From: Mycoplasmopsis californica
Lineage (GTDB): Bacteria; Bacillota_I; Bacilli_A; Mycoplasmatales; Metamycoplasmataceae
Direction: 5' to 3'
NCBI RefSeq assembly: GCF_000695835.1
Contig: NZ_CP007521.1
Span: 124,001 to 188,000 of the forward strand
DNA: 64,000 nt
The translations under genes were made by a program, and so were the position numbers. Under the pieces are notes generated by a model. It did not search any database, had not been told where the DNA came from, and was given only the letters and a program-made list of their open reading frames with translations. Positions 35,423-44,113 of the stretch are shown in pieces (position 1 is the first letter of the stretch; each line of letters starts with the position of its first letter).

Positions 35423-35547
35423 AAAAGCCCCTTATGTAAGGGGTTGGGGTTTAGGAAGAAAGAAAAGCCCCTTTTCAATGGGTTTGGGGTTGCAAAAAGA
35501 TAATACAACTTATGATGAAAAGCCCCTTATGTAAGGGGTTTGGGGTT
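35423..35547. repeat. Three G-rich direct repeats of about 30 bp
   Basis: AAAAGCCCCTT then GGGGTT(T)GGGGTT units at 35423-35452, 35464-35493 and 35518-35547. Copies 1 and 3 form a hairpin (GCCCCTTATGTAAGGGG). They are unusual in such AT-rich DNA and lie in the non-coding left part of the IS-like element. Confidence 0.7.
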
Positions 35548-35604
35548 AGAAAATAAAGAGGCAGATTGTGTAAGCGGATAGAGCTTATGCAAGATAATAA
35601 GCGA

Positions 35605-36616
35605 CTATCATACTAGGCCGTAAAAGTTGGCCTCGATAAATAAATCATTGGCAGATTTTCAACCCAAAATTTCTCTTGGTATATCATTTATTCTTTTGGT
35701 AATTTGGTCTAATATTTCTTGCGAAATTTGATTAAAATCAAATCCTTTTTTGTATTCGCGTCTTATAAGTCCATTTCAGTGTTCGTTTGATCCTCTTTGA
35801 AAAGAGGCGTATGGCTCAGCTCTATATATTTTTATATCGAGTCATTTTGCCAAAATACCTATTTTTTCGAATTCTATGCCATTATCAATAGTTATAGTTT
35901 TTACTATTAATTGTCTTTCTAAAACGAGTTTTCTTAATGCTGCATTCACCTTCATTGGGTTTTTACTTGGTATCAAAATCGCAAAACCGACTCTGGTTTT
36001 TCTCTCTGTTAAAGTAAGAATGTTGTTATATCCAGTAGCTCTTTTCCCAACTATCATATCAGCTTCTCAATGACCATATTCTTCACGATTATCTATCGAT
36101 TTAGGTCTTGTTCATATCGGGAATACATAATCAGCTGATGTTACAAGGCGACTAATTACGCTTGCATGTCTTTTTCCACCCTTTTTATATGAGGAACGCA
36201 ATAAATTTGATCTTTTGATTATTCATTTATTTGTTTTGATTCAATTGAATACTGTTTTTAAGCAAGGGATTTTAATTTTAAAATTCTCTTTTATATATTT
36301 ATGGGTAAGTTTTACCCCATAATATTTTTTTGTCAAATTTTTTTAGAAATAATTCACTAAATTCACTATATTTACTATTCAAAAATTTAAAATAATATTT
36401 ATGATAATGACGTCTTTGGGCTTTGATATCAGCATAAAATGGGGAATATTTCCCAAATTTATCTAAATTTCTTTTTATTTCTCTACTTACTGTAGATGGG
36501 TTTTTATGTAATATATTTGCAATTTTTCTTATTGATAAATTTATTTCTAAATAACTTTTAATTGCTTCTCTATCACTTTTTGTTATATGGGTATATTTTT
36601 TAATGCTATAATTCAT
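35605..36616 (-). pseudogene. IS30-family transposase, frameshifted at an A7 run
   Basis: About 336 codons. N-terminus: helix-turn-helix typical of IS30 (SIRKIANILHKNPSTVSREIKR). Catalytic region after the shift: YGHWEADMIVGK (first Asp), TIDNGIEFE (second Asp), SNEHWNGLIRREY (Glu), then IPREILGWKSANDLF at the end. The frame changes by one base at seven A on the minus strand (36325-36331): upstream codons end in KKILWGKTYP and stop, the family-like continuation KYYGVKLTHKYIKEN is in the next frame. It is either inactivated or expressed through slippage at the homopolymer. UGA-Trp codons occur in the second half. Confidence 0.8.
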
Positions 36617-36680
36617 ATGAAGTTCCTGGCCAATTTGGAGCTTTTTTCTTTTTTTATTTTAAAGAATAATCGAAACAAAA

Positions 36681-36732
36681 AAGTTCAAGCCCCACAATTT
36701 AATTTTACATTAATTTGTGTTGCACTTGAACT
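36681..36732. repeat. Palindrome with AAGTTCAAG/CTTGAACTT ends
   Basis: Outer arms AAGTTCAAG and CTTGAACTT flank an imperfect AT-rich inner stem. Same end motif as the palindromes at 10.7 and 42.2 kb; here it forms the right end of the IS-like element. Confidence 0.6.
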
Positions 36733-36756
36733 TACAATCAAGCATAACGAAAAGCG

Positions 36757-36858
36757 CTATAAATAGGGCTTATTCGTTATTTTTATTATTTGGAAATGGG
36801 AAACTCGGGAGAAAAATAATTTATCAAAAATTGTGCTTATACCATTTTCAAATAGCAT
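36757..36858 (-). pseudogene. 5' remnant of a second membrane (immunity-like) gene
   Basis: 33 codons with a ribosome site (AGAGAGGAAA) that overlaps the stop of the fragment upstream. The start MLFENGISTIFDKLFFS aligns with LFQDGLLTAFGKLIIS at the start of the intact membrane gene (37141-37950). The rest is missing next to the IS-like element, which therefore marks the site where the second cassette was destroyed. Confidence 0.5.
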
Positions 36859-36872
36859 ACTTTATTTCCTCT

Positions 36873-37121
36873 CTATCCTAAATTATCAAATTTCACCTTA
36901 TTAGGAAATGTTTTTATATATCAGTCATATTTACTGCTGTATACCTTCATCATATTCCAAACACTTAATTCAAAATTTGTAAATTTTAGCATTTCTTCTA
37001 ATGATTTTATTTCACCGGTTTCAGTATTTTTAAAATATAAATTTTTACCACCTATACCACCTTTATAATAAAGTTTACCCATAGGGGTCTCATTAATGAC
37101 TATTCATTTAATATTTTTCGC
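36873..37121 (-). pseudogene. C-terminal remnant of a second hydrophobic-hairpin protein
   Basis: 82 codons nearly identical to the C-terminus of the 448-residue protein at 37966-39312: both have NIKWIV(I/V)NETPM, GG(I/V)GGKNL, FKNTETGEIKSLEEMLK and IKTFPNKVKFDNLG then TAG. An in-frame stop directly precedes it, so only the tail of the duplicated gene is left. It sits between the intact membrane gene and the membrane-gene remnant, giving a tandem A-B-A'-B' order. Confidence 0.75.
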
Positions 37122-37140
37122 CTAAACTTTTACTAAAAAA

Positions 37141-37950
37141 TTATTTTTGGTTTTTAAAAAAATGTTCATAAATATACTCTCTATTTTTTCATAACCATGA
37201 AAAGTTTTCTTTTTCAAATCTAACACCATTTACAGAAATATTTTGATAATTGCATACAACACAAAAATAAAATTCATTACAAAATTCTTCGTAACTCTGG
37301 CATGACTTTAAGATTTCAACAATAGTTTTAAAATTAGAATTCTCTATGGTTCGTTCTAATTTAAGATTAAATTTTACAAAAACTTCAAGCATTTCCTTAT
37401 TTTCTACATCTGGTGTGTTTTCTATCAATAACTCATCAGGTAATTTATCGTTTTTATCTTTTCATTCTATAAGGATTTTTTTAATACTAAAAAATGTATA
37501 TATTTTAAAAATAGTCTTTAAGTTATTTGTTATAGTGAAAATAGGTAAAAAGCAAAAATAAAGACATGTTTCAACAAAATCATCTACATTAAAACTCGAT
37601 TGTAGCAACTCTTTTCAATTAACTATAAAAATTGAAATGCTGACAATTAGTAAAATAAAAGAAGCTAAACCTAGAATACTACATATGATAATTTCTTTTT
37701 TTCAAAATTTTAATTTAGAGTCAAATATATTGAAACAAATTTTATTTACTTTTCTTTGTTTATTTTTATTAATGTTATTCATCAATGATGAATAATTATC
37801 CTTTAATATTTTTTTATAGGTGATACTATTAACTTTTTTGAACCATAAAAATGTCAATGAACATAACCGGTCAGCTAATATGAAAAGCAATCAAAAGATT
37901 ATGGATATAATTAATTTGCCAAAGGCTGTGAGCAAACCATCTTGAAACAA
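37141..37950 (-). CDS. Multi-pass membrane protein, candidate immunity partner
   Basis: 269 residues. No ATG fits; a TTG at 37950 follows AGGAGAGAGG with good spacing, 15 nt after the stop of the upstream gene, so the two are one operon. Hydrophobic segments lie at about residues 11-35, 80-102 and 117-137, then a soluble C-terminal domain with FCVVCNYQNISVNG. Two Trp are UGA. Not a recognised family. Its tight pairing with a secreted hydrophobic-hairpin protein and the parallel decay of a second copy of both genes suggest a protective or export role for that partner; this is inference. Confidence 0.6.
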
Positions 37951-37965
37951 TGTTATACCTCTCTC

Positions 37966-39312
37966 CTAGCCCAAATTATCAAATTTGACTTTGTTAGGAA
38001 ATGTTTTGATATATCATCCATATTTTTTGCTATATACCTTTAGCATTTTTCATGAGCTCAACTCAAAATTTGTATACTTTAGCATTTCCTCTAATGATTT
38101 TATTTCACCAGTTTCAGTATTTTTAAAATGCAAATTCTTACCGCCAACGCCCCCTTCTCAATAAGGCTTATCCATAGGTGTTTCATTAACTACTATTCAT
38201 TTAATATTTTTCATATTGCCAATTTGGATTGATATTTGCTCTGTTACTAACTTCAACTTATCCATTCTTTCTTGGAATTTATTATATTCATTTATGCTAA
38301 CCGACAGATCATAAATATTTATCATTACACCAAAACTAGATAACCTCGAGCTAATAGCGCTAAGCTTAATAGCGCGTTCAGTAATTTTATAGTTAATTAA
38401 TGATAATGCTTTAAATTTGGCATACTCAATACTTACAGAAAATGAAACTGCTTTTTTTATTACTCATGATGTGGGCTTTGTCTTTCACTCTTTAAAATTA
38501 TTAATTAATTTTAAAACTAATGCCTGTTTTTTCTCAAAACTATTTATGATAATATCTAACATCGTAGAAATGGCTCCAAAAGTGGCAGCTGCTGCTGTTG
38601 CTCCTGTTGCAAATGGTAATGTTGCACCAAGGGTTGAAGGAGCTAATGCATAAAGACCAGCGGCAAGAGCACCTGCAGCAAAAGCTCCAGCTTTGAAGGC
38701 CATTGAGGCTATTCTTAGGTTTTTGATTTTCTTTGCTAGTGGATTAACTTTTTCTTCTATATTTTTTAACAATTCTTCAAACCTAGAAATTTCTTGAAAG
38801 ATGTTTTTGCTATTTTCTGTGCCATCATCATTTACAGCAAATTTATTTTTTGCATCGGTAACAATTCTTTTATAGTAGCTATCAAATTGTTTATTTAATT
38901 CTTTTTTCTCATTTTTAGACTTTCTTTTTTCTTCTAACAGCTTATTTCTTATTTGCTTAAATAAATTTTTCTTAAAGTCCTCTTTATTTAGCTCAATATT
39001 TTTTATGGCTTCTTCGCTTAATAAATTTGCTTTTTTATATTTATTTATTAAAGCGTCGCATAATTGATCTTTTTCGCTTTCAGTTATGCTGTTCATTATT
39101 TGTTTAGTGGATGCTTTTTCCTTATTCATTTTATTTGTAAGTGAGTCAAAAAGTTCACTATTTTCATTAATCATATTATTGAAAAGTTTTGTTAATTGCT
39201 TATTATTAACATCATTTTCACTATTAATACCATTTTGAGCTTGCACAACCGAAACGGGTGTTAAACTGGCAAATGTGTTTATTTGTTTTGAAATTGAAAA
39301 TACATTTTTCAT
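37966..39312 (-). CDS. Secreted protein with Ala/Gly-rich hydrophobic hairpin (possible pore former)
   Basis: 448 residues, AAAGGAG 5 nt upstream. The N-terminus may be a weak Sec signal (residues about 10-27, VVQA as cleavage site). Residues 30-200 are charged helices; 201-257 are a continuous Ala/Gly-rich hydrophobic stretch (MAFKAGAFAAGALAAGLYAL, then TLPFATGATAAAATFGAIST), long enough for a membrane hairpin and like that of helical pore-forming toxins or bacteriocins. A helical segment and a conserved C-terminal domain of about 80 residues follow, which is also the part kept in the duplicate. Five UGA-Trp codons. Not recognised as a named family; a toxin role is inferred from architecture only. 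Confidence 0.65.
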
Positions 39313-39511
39313 ATTACTCCTTTATTTAAAAATCTTATTTTTAAAGGTTTATTAATATAGTATATTCTTAAATTAAATTTTTCTGGAATGAGTAAAATTC
39401 GGGTGTGTTGCTTGCAAAGCAATTTAATATCGTAAAATTATACGCTATTTTTGGAAAATTTTTTTGCGTTGCCTAAATTTTTTTCTCCTTTACGTACGCT
39501 CGCACACCTTT

Positions 39512-39702
39512 AAAGGCAAGATAAGACTGGCAACAAAAAGCCACTAACCGTAGCACCAGTTTATCTTGCTTATTACTTTGTAATAAGAACCTTTAAAAAT
39601 TTGGCACAAAATTGGCAACAAAGACGGCAACATTAAGTTTTTATATTACGTAGTAATATATAATATTCAAAATTTGGCAATAATGCTGGCACAAAATTGG
39701 CA
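39512..39702. repeat. Iteron-like TTGGCA repeats with palindromes
   Basis: GGCA cores at 39603, 39614, 39626 and at 39676, 39688, 39699: two triplets with 11-12 bp spacing, one helical turn, flanking a perfect palindrome at 39642-39660. The 16-mer TGGCACAAAATTGGCA occurs twice (39602-39617, 39687-39702). Upstream, arms at about 39515-39529 and 39556-39569 form a long hairpin, and another hairpin lies at 39569-39587. No gene lies in 39313-39735. Layout resembles a replication or transfer origin or a multi-site operator. Confidence 0.55.
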
Positions 39703-39735
39703 CTATACCTATTTTTTGCGATTATTTACTAAAAA

Positions 39736-40385
39736 TTATCCTAAATTTTTTTCATCTGATTCTATAAAAAATGTTGCTGCATTTTTAAGTAAATTATGAT
39801 AAATTACTTTCATTTTGATGCTATTTCTTGAAAATAATGAACCTTGCTTTTTGATAAATTTCTTAAAAAAGTTATAGACAAAATGCTCAGCATAACTTTT
39901 TTCAATGATTAAATTTCCGTCGTTATTTCATATATTTTTACTGTGATTATTAATGTATTTAAAGAGTGTTCTTGATTGTTTTATAAAAGATTTTTCTATA
40001 TTTTTTTCTTTCGCTTCAAGTAAAAAAGTGGCTTTTAATTTCATAAAATCCTCATATTTTAGGTTAAAATTTTTTTCAAAAATTGCACTAAATAAATCAA
40101 CTAACGCGCACCATATACCCGACTAAATCAGTTTTTATATAGCATTTTATGTTTCTTTGAATTGAACTTTTTATATCCAAATGTTTCATTAATTTTTCTA
40201 AATAAATGAAAATAATCAAGGCTATATTTAACCTTAATATCACTAGCGAAAAGGCTCATTCACCTTGCTCCACCACCTTTTAAAACTACTTTTTTCCTTT
40301 TAATTTCTAATTTTTTTAACTCATTATTTATAAATTTTTTAGTAAAAATAGAGTCATTTTCCAATGTTTTTTTACTAAGGTTTTT
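39736..40385 (-). pseudogene. Degenerate UPF0236-family transposase-like gene
   Basis: Two frames on the minus strand. The upstream piece reads VVLKGGGARW, then DYFHLFRKINETFGY, which recalls the GDGAxWI and DRFHLxKK motifs of UPF0236/ISLre2-type proteins; the first Asp is lost (GGGA). After a stop near 40125 a shifted frame continues with a helical C-terminal domain (NIEKSFIKQSRTLFKYINNH) ending at 39736. Premature stop, frameshift and lost Asp all mark it as dead. Confidence 0.6.
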
Positions 40386-40410
40386 AGTAGTATTTATTGA
40401 AAGATTTATT

Positions 40411-40803
40411 AACACAGCGCCAATTTCAAGAAATGAAAATCTAGCAGGGTTTATGCATAAATGTGGTATTTGTGAAGAACGAGGGAGTGGATATGATAAA
40501 GTCCTATTTGCTACAAGTAAAAATAATATGGTCGCTCATAAAATAGAAAATCAAAGCGATAAATTTACTAAGGTAACATTATATTCTAAAGTTACATTTA
40601 ATTTAATAAACAAAGAAGATAGAATAAGGACTTGTTATATGTATGCTTGTTTAATGTATGTCCAAGGAGAACCTATCAATAATAACTCTATAAGAGAATT
40701 ATTTGGAATTGATGTTAAAGATAAATATAAGGCATCAAGAATAATAAAAGAAGCGTTGGAAAGTAATTTAATAAAAGCTGTTGATAAAAAAAACGGCACC
40801 TAG
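40411..40803 (+). pseudogene. C-terminal fragment of a RecG-like/AlbA_2 ATP-binding protein
   Basis: About 130 codons without a proper start. It contains ISRNENLAGFMHKCGICEER followed by GSGYDKVL, matching the conserved RxGICEERGSGxD segment of the putative ATP-binding (HATPase_c_4) C-terminus of AlbA_2/Schlafen-type regulators, followed by a winged helix (NNSIRELFGI). The N-terminal part is missing; the fragment begins at the junction with the UPF0236 remnant. Probably cargo of the conjugative element represented by the next pseudogene. Confidence 0.65.
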
Positions 40804-40862
40804 GTATATGAAATATGTACCATTTTGGTCATAAATTTAAGTTGCAGTAAGTTGCAAAAATG

Positions 40863-40889
40863 ACGGTAGAAAAATCTATCGTCTTTTTT
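40863..40889 (+). terminator. Hairpin with T tract upstream of the ICE fragment
   Basis: ACGGTAGA / TCTATCGT with AAAA loop followed by CTTTTTT, between two element-derived fragments. Confidence 0.6.
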
Positions 40890-40913
40890 ATAACACAATA
40901 CAAGGAGGTAACT

Positions 40914-42188
40914 ATGAGAATAAATGACTATGAATATCTTTATAGAAAAATGATAGATAAAAATATCAATGATACAAAAGAATATTTATCGCTTCTTAAA
41001 GTTATGGGTAATAACTCAAAATATGACTTTAGTAGTCAAGTAAGTATTGCCCATTACAACAAAGAAGCAACAGCTTGTGCTGAGTATGATTTTTGGCAAG
41101 AAGCTTTTAACAGAACTGTGAAAAGAGGACAAAAAGGTATACCTACTTTAAGACAATTTAATGATTGTCAAAAGATAGTATATATTTTTGACGTATCACA
41201 AACTGTATCTAAAAATAAAAATGTAAATGAAATAAATCTTTGGAAGATAAATAATGAGCTAAAAAATGATACATTAAATCGTATCTTAAAAAGGAATATA
41301 TAAATACAAATGAAAATGATACAAGCCTTTCAAAACTAAAGCTAGTAATAAAACAAGATGTAAATGAAACGTATTCATTTATCGCTAATGAACTAAAAAT
41401 TGAAGCTTTTAAGCAAAATTATTTTAGAGATTTTTTAGAAGAAAGTTTACTTATCTCAGTTTTTGAAAGATTAGATATTTCTTATCTTCCAAATATAGAA
41501 TTAATAGATGAACATTTAAAAAGCTTAGATGACATCTCATTTGTAAGCATTTGAAGATATTTGAATAATATCAATAAAAATCTTATTCAAAAAGTAATAG
41601 AAGTTGAAAAAGAAATTCTTAATCAAAGGCAGTGGACAAAGGACGCTGATAGGGGCACAATATAGAAAAGATAAATTTGGAAATATAAATAAAGAAATAT
41701 TAGGAGGAAATAAAAATGACAGACTTCGAACAAGCACTAGAGAAGAACTTAGAAATGAAAGAGGAGAAGACATTTCAGGAAATGAAATCGACAGAGGAAA
41801 TCCTAGAGAAGATAGTGGAATTAACGATGAAAGATCTAAACAAGAAAGCACTGATGAGCTTTTATTCCAAGGAGAGATTGAAATTTCTGATGAACTCAGA
41901 AAACGAGAATCATCAGTTAATGCTTCAACAGATGTATCAAGAGAAAAAACTACTAACTCATTTACTGGAAATCGAGAAGAAAGCAAACGAGTTTACAGAG
42001 AAAATGAAACCGGAGATGATGAAAAACTTTGGGATAATGGAGGAATTAAAAGTCAAAGACCAGATGAAATGGGTGGGTCTCATGAACAACCTAAATACAA
42101 CACTAAAGAAAATGACCTTAGAGTAGATAGTTTACAACTAGAAGATGAAGAAAAGAAAGTAGAAAAAGCTACTTCCTTCCTAAATAGT
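40914..42188 (+). pseudogene. Remnant of a large Firmicutes ICE protein (DNA methylase/helicase type)
   Basis: Starts with GGAGGT and ATG. The first 129 codons (YLYRKMIDKN, then LKVMGNNSKYDFSSQVSI, ATACAEYDFWQEAFNRTVKR, YIFDVSQTVS) match the N-terminus of the very large methylase/helicase-like proteins of Firmicutes conjugative elements. A frameshift at an A-run near 41292 moves to a frame with SLSKLKLVIKQDVNETYSFI and ending near 41664; a second shift near 41620 moves to an Arg/Glu/Asp/Asn-rich linker (RTSTREELRNERGEDISGNE) also typical of these proteins. The gene is cut at 42188 by the inverted repeat. Trp codons are mostly TGG, unlike resident genes, which supports transfer from a standard-code donor. 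Confidence 0.6.
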
Positions 42189-42226
42189 AAGTGCATGTGT
42201 TGCACTTGAACTTACTATTTAGGAAA
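42178..42226 (-). repeat. 38-bp inverted repeat, right copy, within a larger palindrome
   Basis: 42189-42226 is the exact reverse complement of 35323-35360. Together with TCCTAAATAGTAAG before it, it forms a palindrome with 14-bp arms. It truncates the ICE-derived gene and closes the accessory island. The stretch 42227-42461 after it shows no gene. Confidence 0.7.
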
Positions 42227-42461
42227 TTTTAATTATATAGAGTAATGTTTAAGGTTTTTAAAATTCCTAAACAACATATTAGCTTAAGGTCTTATTATAA
42301 ATTTATATACGTTTTGAAATATGTCTTGAATTTTATAATCAATATTATTGAAATATCTTCTTATTTAAACTAAGCCACAATCTATTAGCGGTTTATGCAT
42401 CTGAAATTGTCATTTTAATAAATATTATTTATTTAGCTATTCAAAATAAATTTTTTTCAAC

Positions 42462-42484
42462 TAAACGATAATTTAGAGAAGCAA
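42462..42484 (+). repeat. hsdS recombination site A
   Basis: TAAACGATAATTTA plus GAGAAGCAA, identical over 23 bp to 44634-44656. In frame it codes NDNLEKQ of the HsdS central conserved region. Everything upstream of it is unrelated, so it is the breakpoint of a 3' hsdS cassette. Confidence 0.75.
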
Positions 42485-43045
42485 ATGAACTATATTTTTA
42501 AAAATATGATGTCTAAGGCAATGAATAATAAAATTAAAGGTGAATATGCTTCTGTTAAAAACCTTACCCAAGTTATAACTGGTAAAGAAGATGCAAATTT
42601 TTCTGATGAAAACGGAAAATATAAGTTTTTTACTTGTTCGAATGAAGCTTTAAAATGTAATGAATATAAGTTTAATAGTTCATCTGTTCTGATAGCTGGT
42701 AATGGTGATTTTAATGTTAAACATTATACAGGGAAATTTAATGCCTATCAAAGGACATATGTATTAACCCCTGAAAAAGATTACTATGCTTTATTATATC
42801 TGTCATCTGTAGAAAGAATTAATGCACTTAAATTAAGATCTACAGGATCAATTATAAAATTCATAACCAAAAATGATATAGAAAGCATCCCAGTATTCAT
42901 TCCTTGAGATAAGAGTATTTTAAATATATTAAATCAATTACTATTTTTGAAAGATAAAAAATCTAATGAAAATGAATATTTAGTATCTCTTCGCGATTAT
43001 CTTCTACCACTTCTTTTAAATGGGCAAGCCACTATTGAAGATTAG
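42485..43045 (+). CDS. hsdS: Silent 3' half of a type I specificity subunit gene (HsdS)
   Basis: 186 residues from the first ATG after site A; codons upstream through site A (NDNLEKQ) are in the same frame, so this is a cassette lacking its 5' half. It carries one target-recognition domain (VKNLTQVITGKEDANFSDEN, then TYVLTPEKDYYALLYL, IESIPVFIP) and the C-terminal SLRDYLLPLLLNGQATIED, which is shared with the HsdS ending at 45364. No ribosome site precedes the ATG, so it is likely not expressed until recombined. Confidence 0.75.
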
Positions 43046-43064
43046 ACAAATAAATTATCGTTTA
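42986..43064 (+). repeat. 79-bp repeat at the end of the first hsdS cassette, with site B
   Basis: Matches 45305-45383 with two mismatches. It covers the last 19 codons of hsdS, the stop and, at 43051-43064, the 14-bp site TAAATTATCGTTTA, which is the inverse of sites A and C. Confidence 0.8.
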
Positions 43065-43121
43065 GGAGAATATATAATTAAACTCAACTGCTTTAAACCC
43101 AGTTTTTATTTAGGAGATTAT

Positions 43122-44102
43122 ATGAAAGATAAATATATTAATAATATTTTACAGAAAATGCAACACTGTTTAAATAACAAGCAAATGCATGAACTTAAAA
43201 AAGTTCTAAAACAAGAATTAATATTAATGGAAAATAATTCGGATAACAATGACGATGTATCCAATGAAAAAATAGTTGAATTATTTATAGGGTCAAAAAC
43301 ATTAGAAGGTTGTTCCGACAATACAATAAAATATTATATTTCTACTATTGATTCAATGGTTAAATCCATAAATAAACAAATTAATGAAATTGAAACAAAT
43401 GATTTGAGAAATTATTTGTCAAATTATCAATACAAAAATAATTCAAGTAAGGTAACAATTGACAATATAAGGAGAATATTATCAAGTTTCTTTTCCTGGC
43501 TAGAGGATGAAAACTACATCGTAAAAAGTCCAGTTAGAAGAATTAAAAAAGTTAAAGCGCCAATAACCGTTAAGGAAACATATTCAGATGAAGAACTTGA
43601 AATAATGAGAGATAATGTCAATAATTACCGAGATTTAGCATTGATCGACATTTTAGCTTCTACAGGAATGAGGGTTGGGGAGTTAGTGAAGCTAAATATT
43701 GAAGATGTTGATTTTAAGGAACGGGAGTGTATAGTAGTAGGAAAAGGAAATAAGGAACGAATTGTATATTTTGATGCTAGAACAAAAATTCATTTAAAAA
43801 AATATTTAGATTCAAGAGAGGATGAAAACAAATCCTTGTTTGTTTCATTAAAACTGCCATATAATAGAATTAGTATAAATGGAATAGAATCAAGACTTAG
43901 AAAAATTGGAAAAGATCTCAATATTAAAAAAGTTCATCCTCATAAATTCAGACGAACATTAGCAACAATTGCGATAGATAAAGGAATGCCAATCGAGCAA
44001 GTTCAAAGGCTATTAGGTCATGAAAAAGTGGATACAACATTAAAATATGCAATGGTAAAGCAAAGTAATGTGAAAAAAGCACATCAAAAATATATAGGAT
44101 AA
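43122..44102 (+). CDS. Tyrosine recombinase (Xer/phage integrase family)
   Basis: 326 residues; AGGAGA 4 nt before the ATG. An N-terminal SAM-like core-binding domain (about 47-140) is followed by the catalytic domain with Arg184 (STGMRVGEL), Lys208 (VGKGNKER), His274 and Arg277 (HPHKFRR), His300 (LLGHEKVDTT) and nucleophile Tyr309. All six catalytic positions are present. An extra N-terminal region of about 45 residues is helical. It lies between hsdS copies that carry inverted 14-bp sites, so its likely task is to invert or shuffle hsdS segments, as recombinases do in other type I loci. Its only Trp is TGG. Confidence 0.92.
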   Translation: MKDKYINNILQKMQHCLNNKQMHELKKVLKQELILMENNSDNNDDVSNEKIVELFIGSKTLEGCSDNTIKYYISTIDSMVKSINKQINEIETNDLRNYLSNYQYKNNSSKVTIDNIRRILSSFFSWLEDENYIVKSPVRRIKKVKAPITVKETYSDEELEIMRDNVNNYRDLALIDILASTGMRVGELVKLNIEDVDFKERECIVVGKGNKERIVYFDARTKIHLKKYLDSREDENKSLFVSLKLPYNRISINGIESRLRKIGKDLNIKKVHPHKFRRTLATIAIDKGMPIEQVQRLLGHEKVDTTLKYAMVKQSNVKKAHQKYIG

Positions 44103-44113
44103 GGGGTGAAAAA

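Larger units (their letters stand above)
35334..36735. mobile_element. IS30-family insertion sequence (IS1630-like size)
   Basis: About 1.4 kb bounded by a perfect 20-bp inverted repeat (35334-35353 and 36716-36735). It contains one transposase frame on the minus strand, three G-rich repeats at the left and a palindrome at the right. The size and repeat length agree with IS1630-type elements known from mycoplasmas. No target duplication is visible at these borders, so the exact ends are uncertain or one flank has been deleted. Confidence 0.6.

Noticed and set aside
35423-35547. CRISPR array
   Set aside because: Only three degenerate units with spacers of 11 and 24 bp and no leader or cas genes.
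35553-35640. tracrRNA-like string with stem-loops (GCAAGATAATAAGC, AGGCC...GGCCT)
   Set aside because: The stretch is the 3' end of the IS30 transposase frame (LGWKSANDLFIEANFYG) once TGA is read as Trp, and no cas gene or CRISPR repeat is in the window.
35334-36735. Target-site duplication of the IS30 element
   Set aside because: The flanks at the 20-bp inverted repeats do not match each other over any useful length.
41716-42126. 136-codon Glu/Lys/Met-rich protein
   Set aside because: It is the shadow of the Arg/Glu/Asn-rich linker of the ICE-derived protein in the neighbouring frame; its composition is what a one-base shift of that linker gives.
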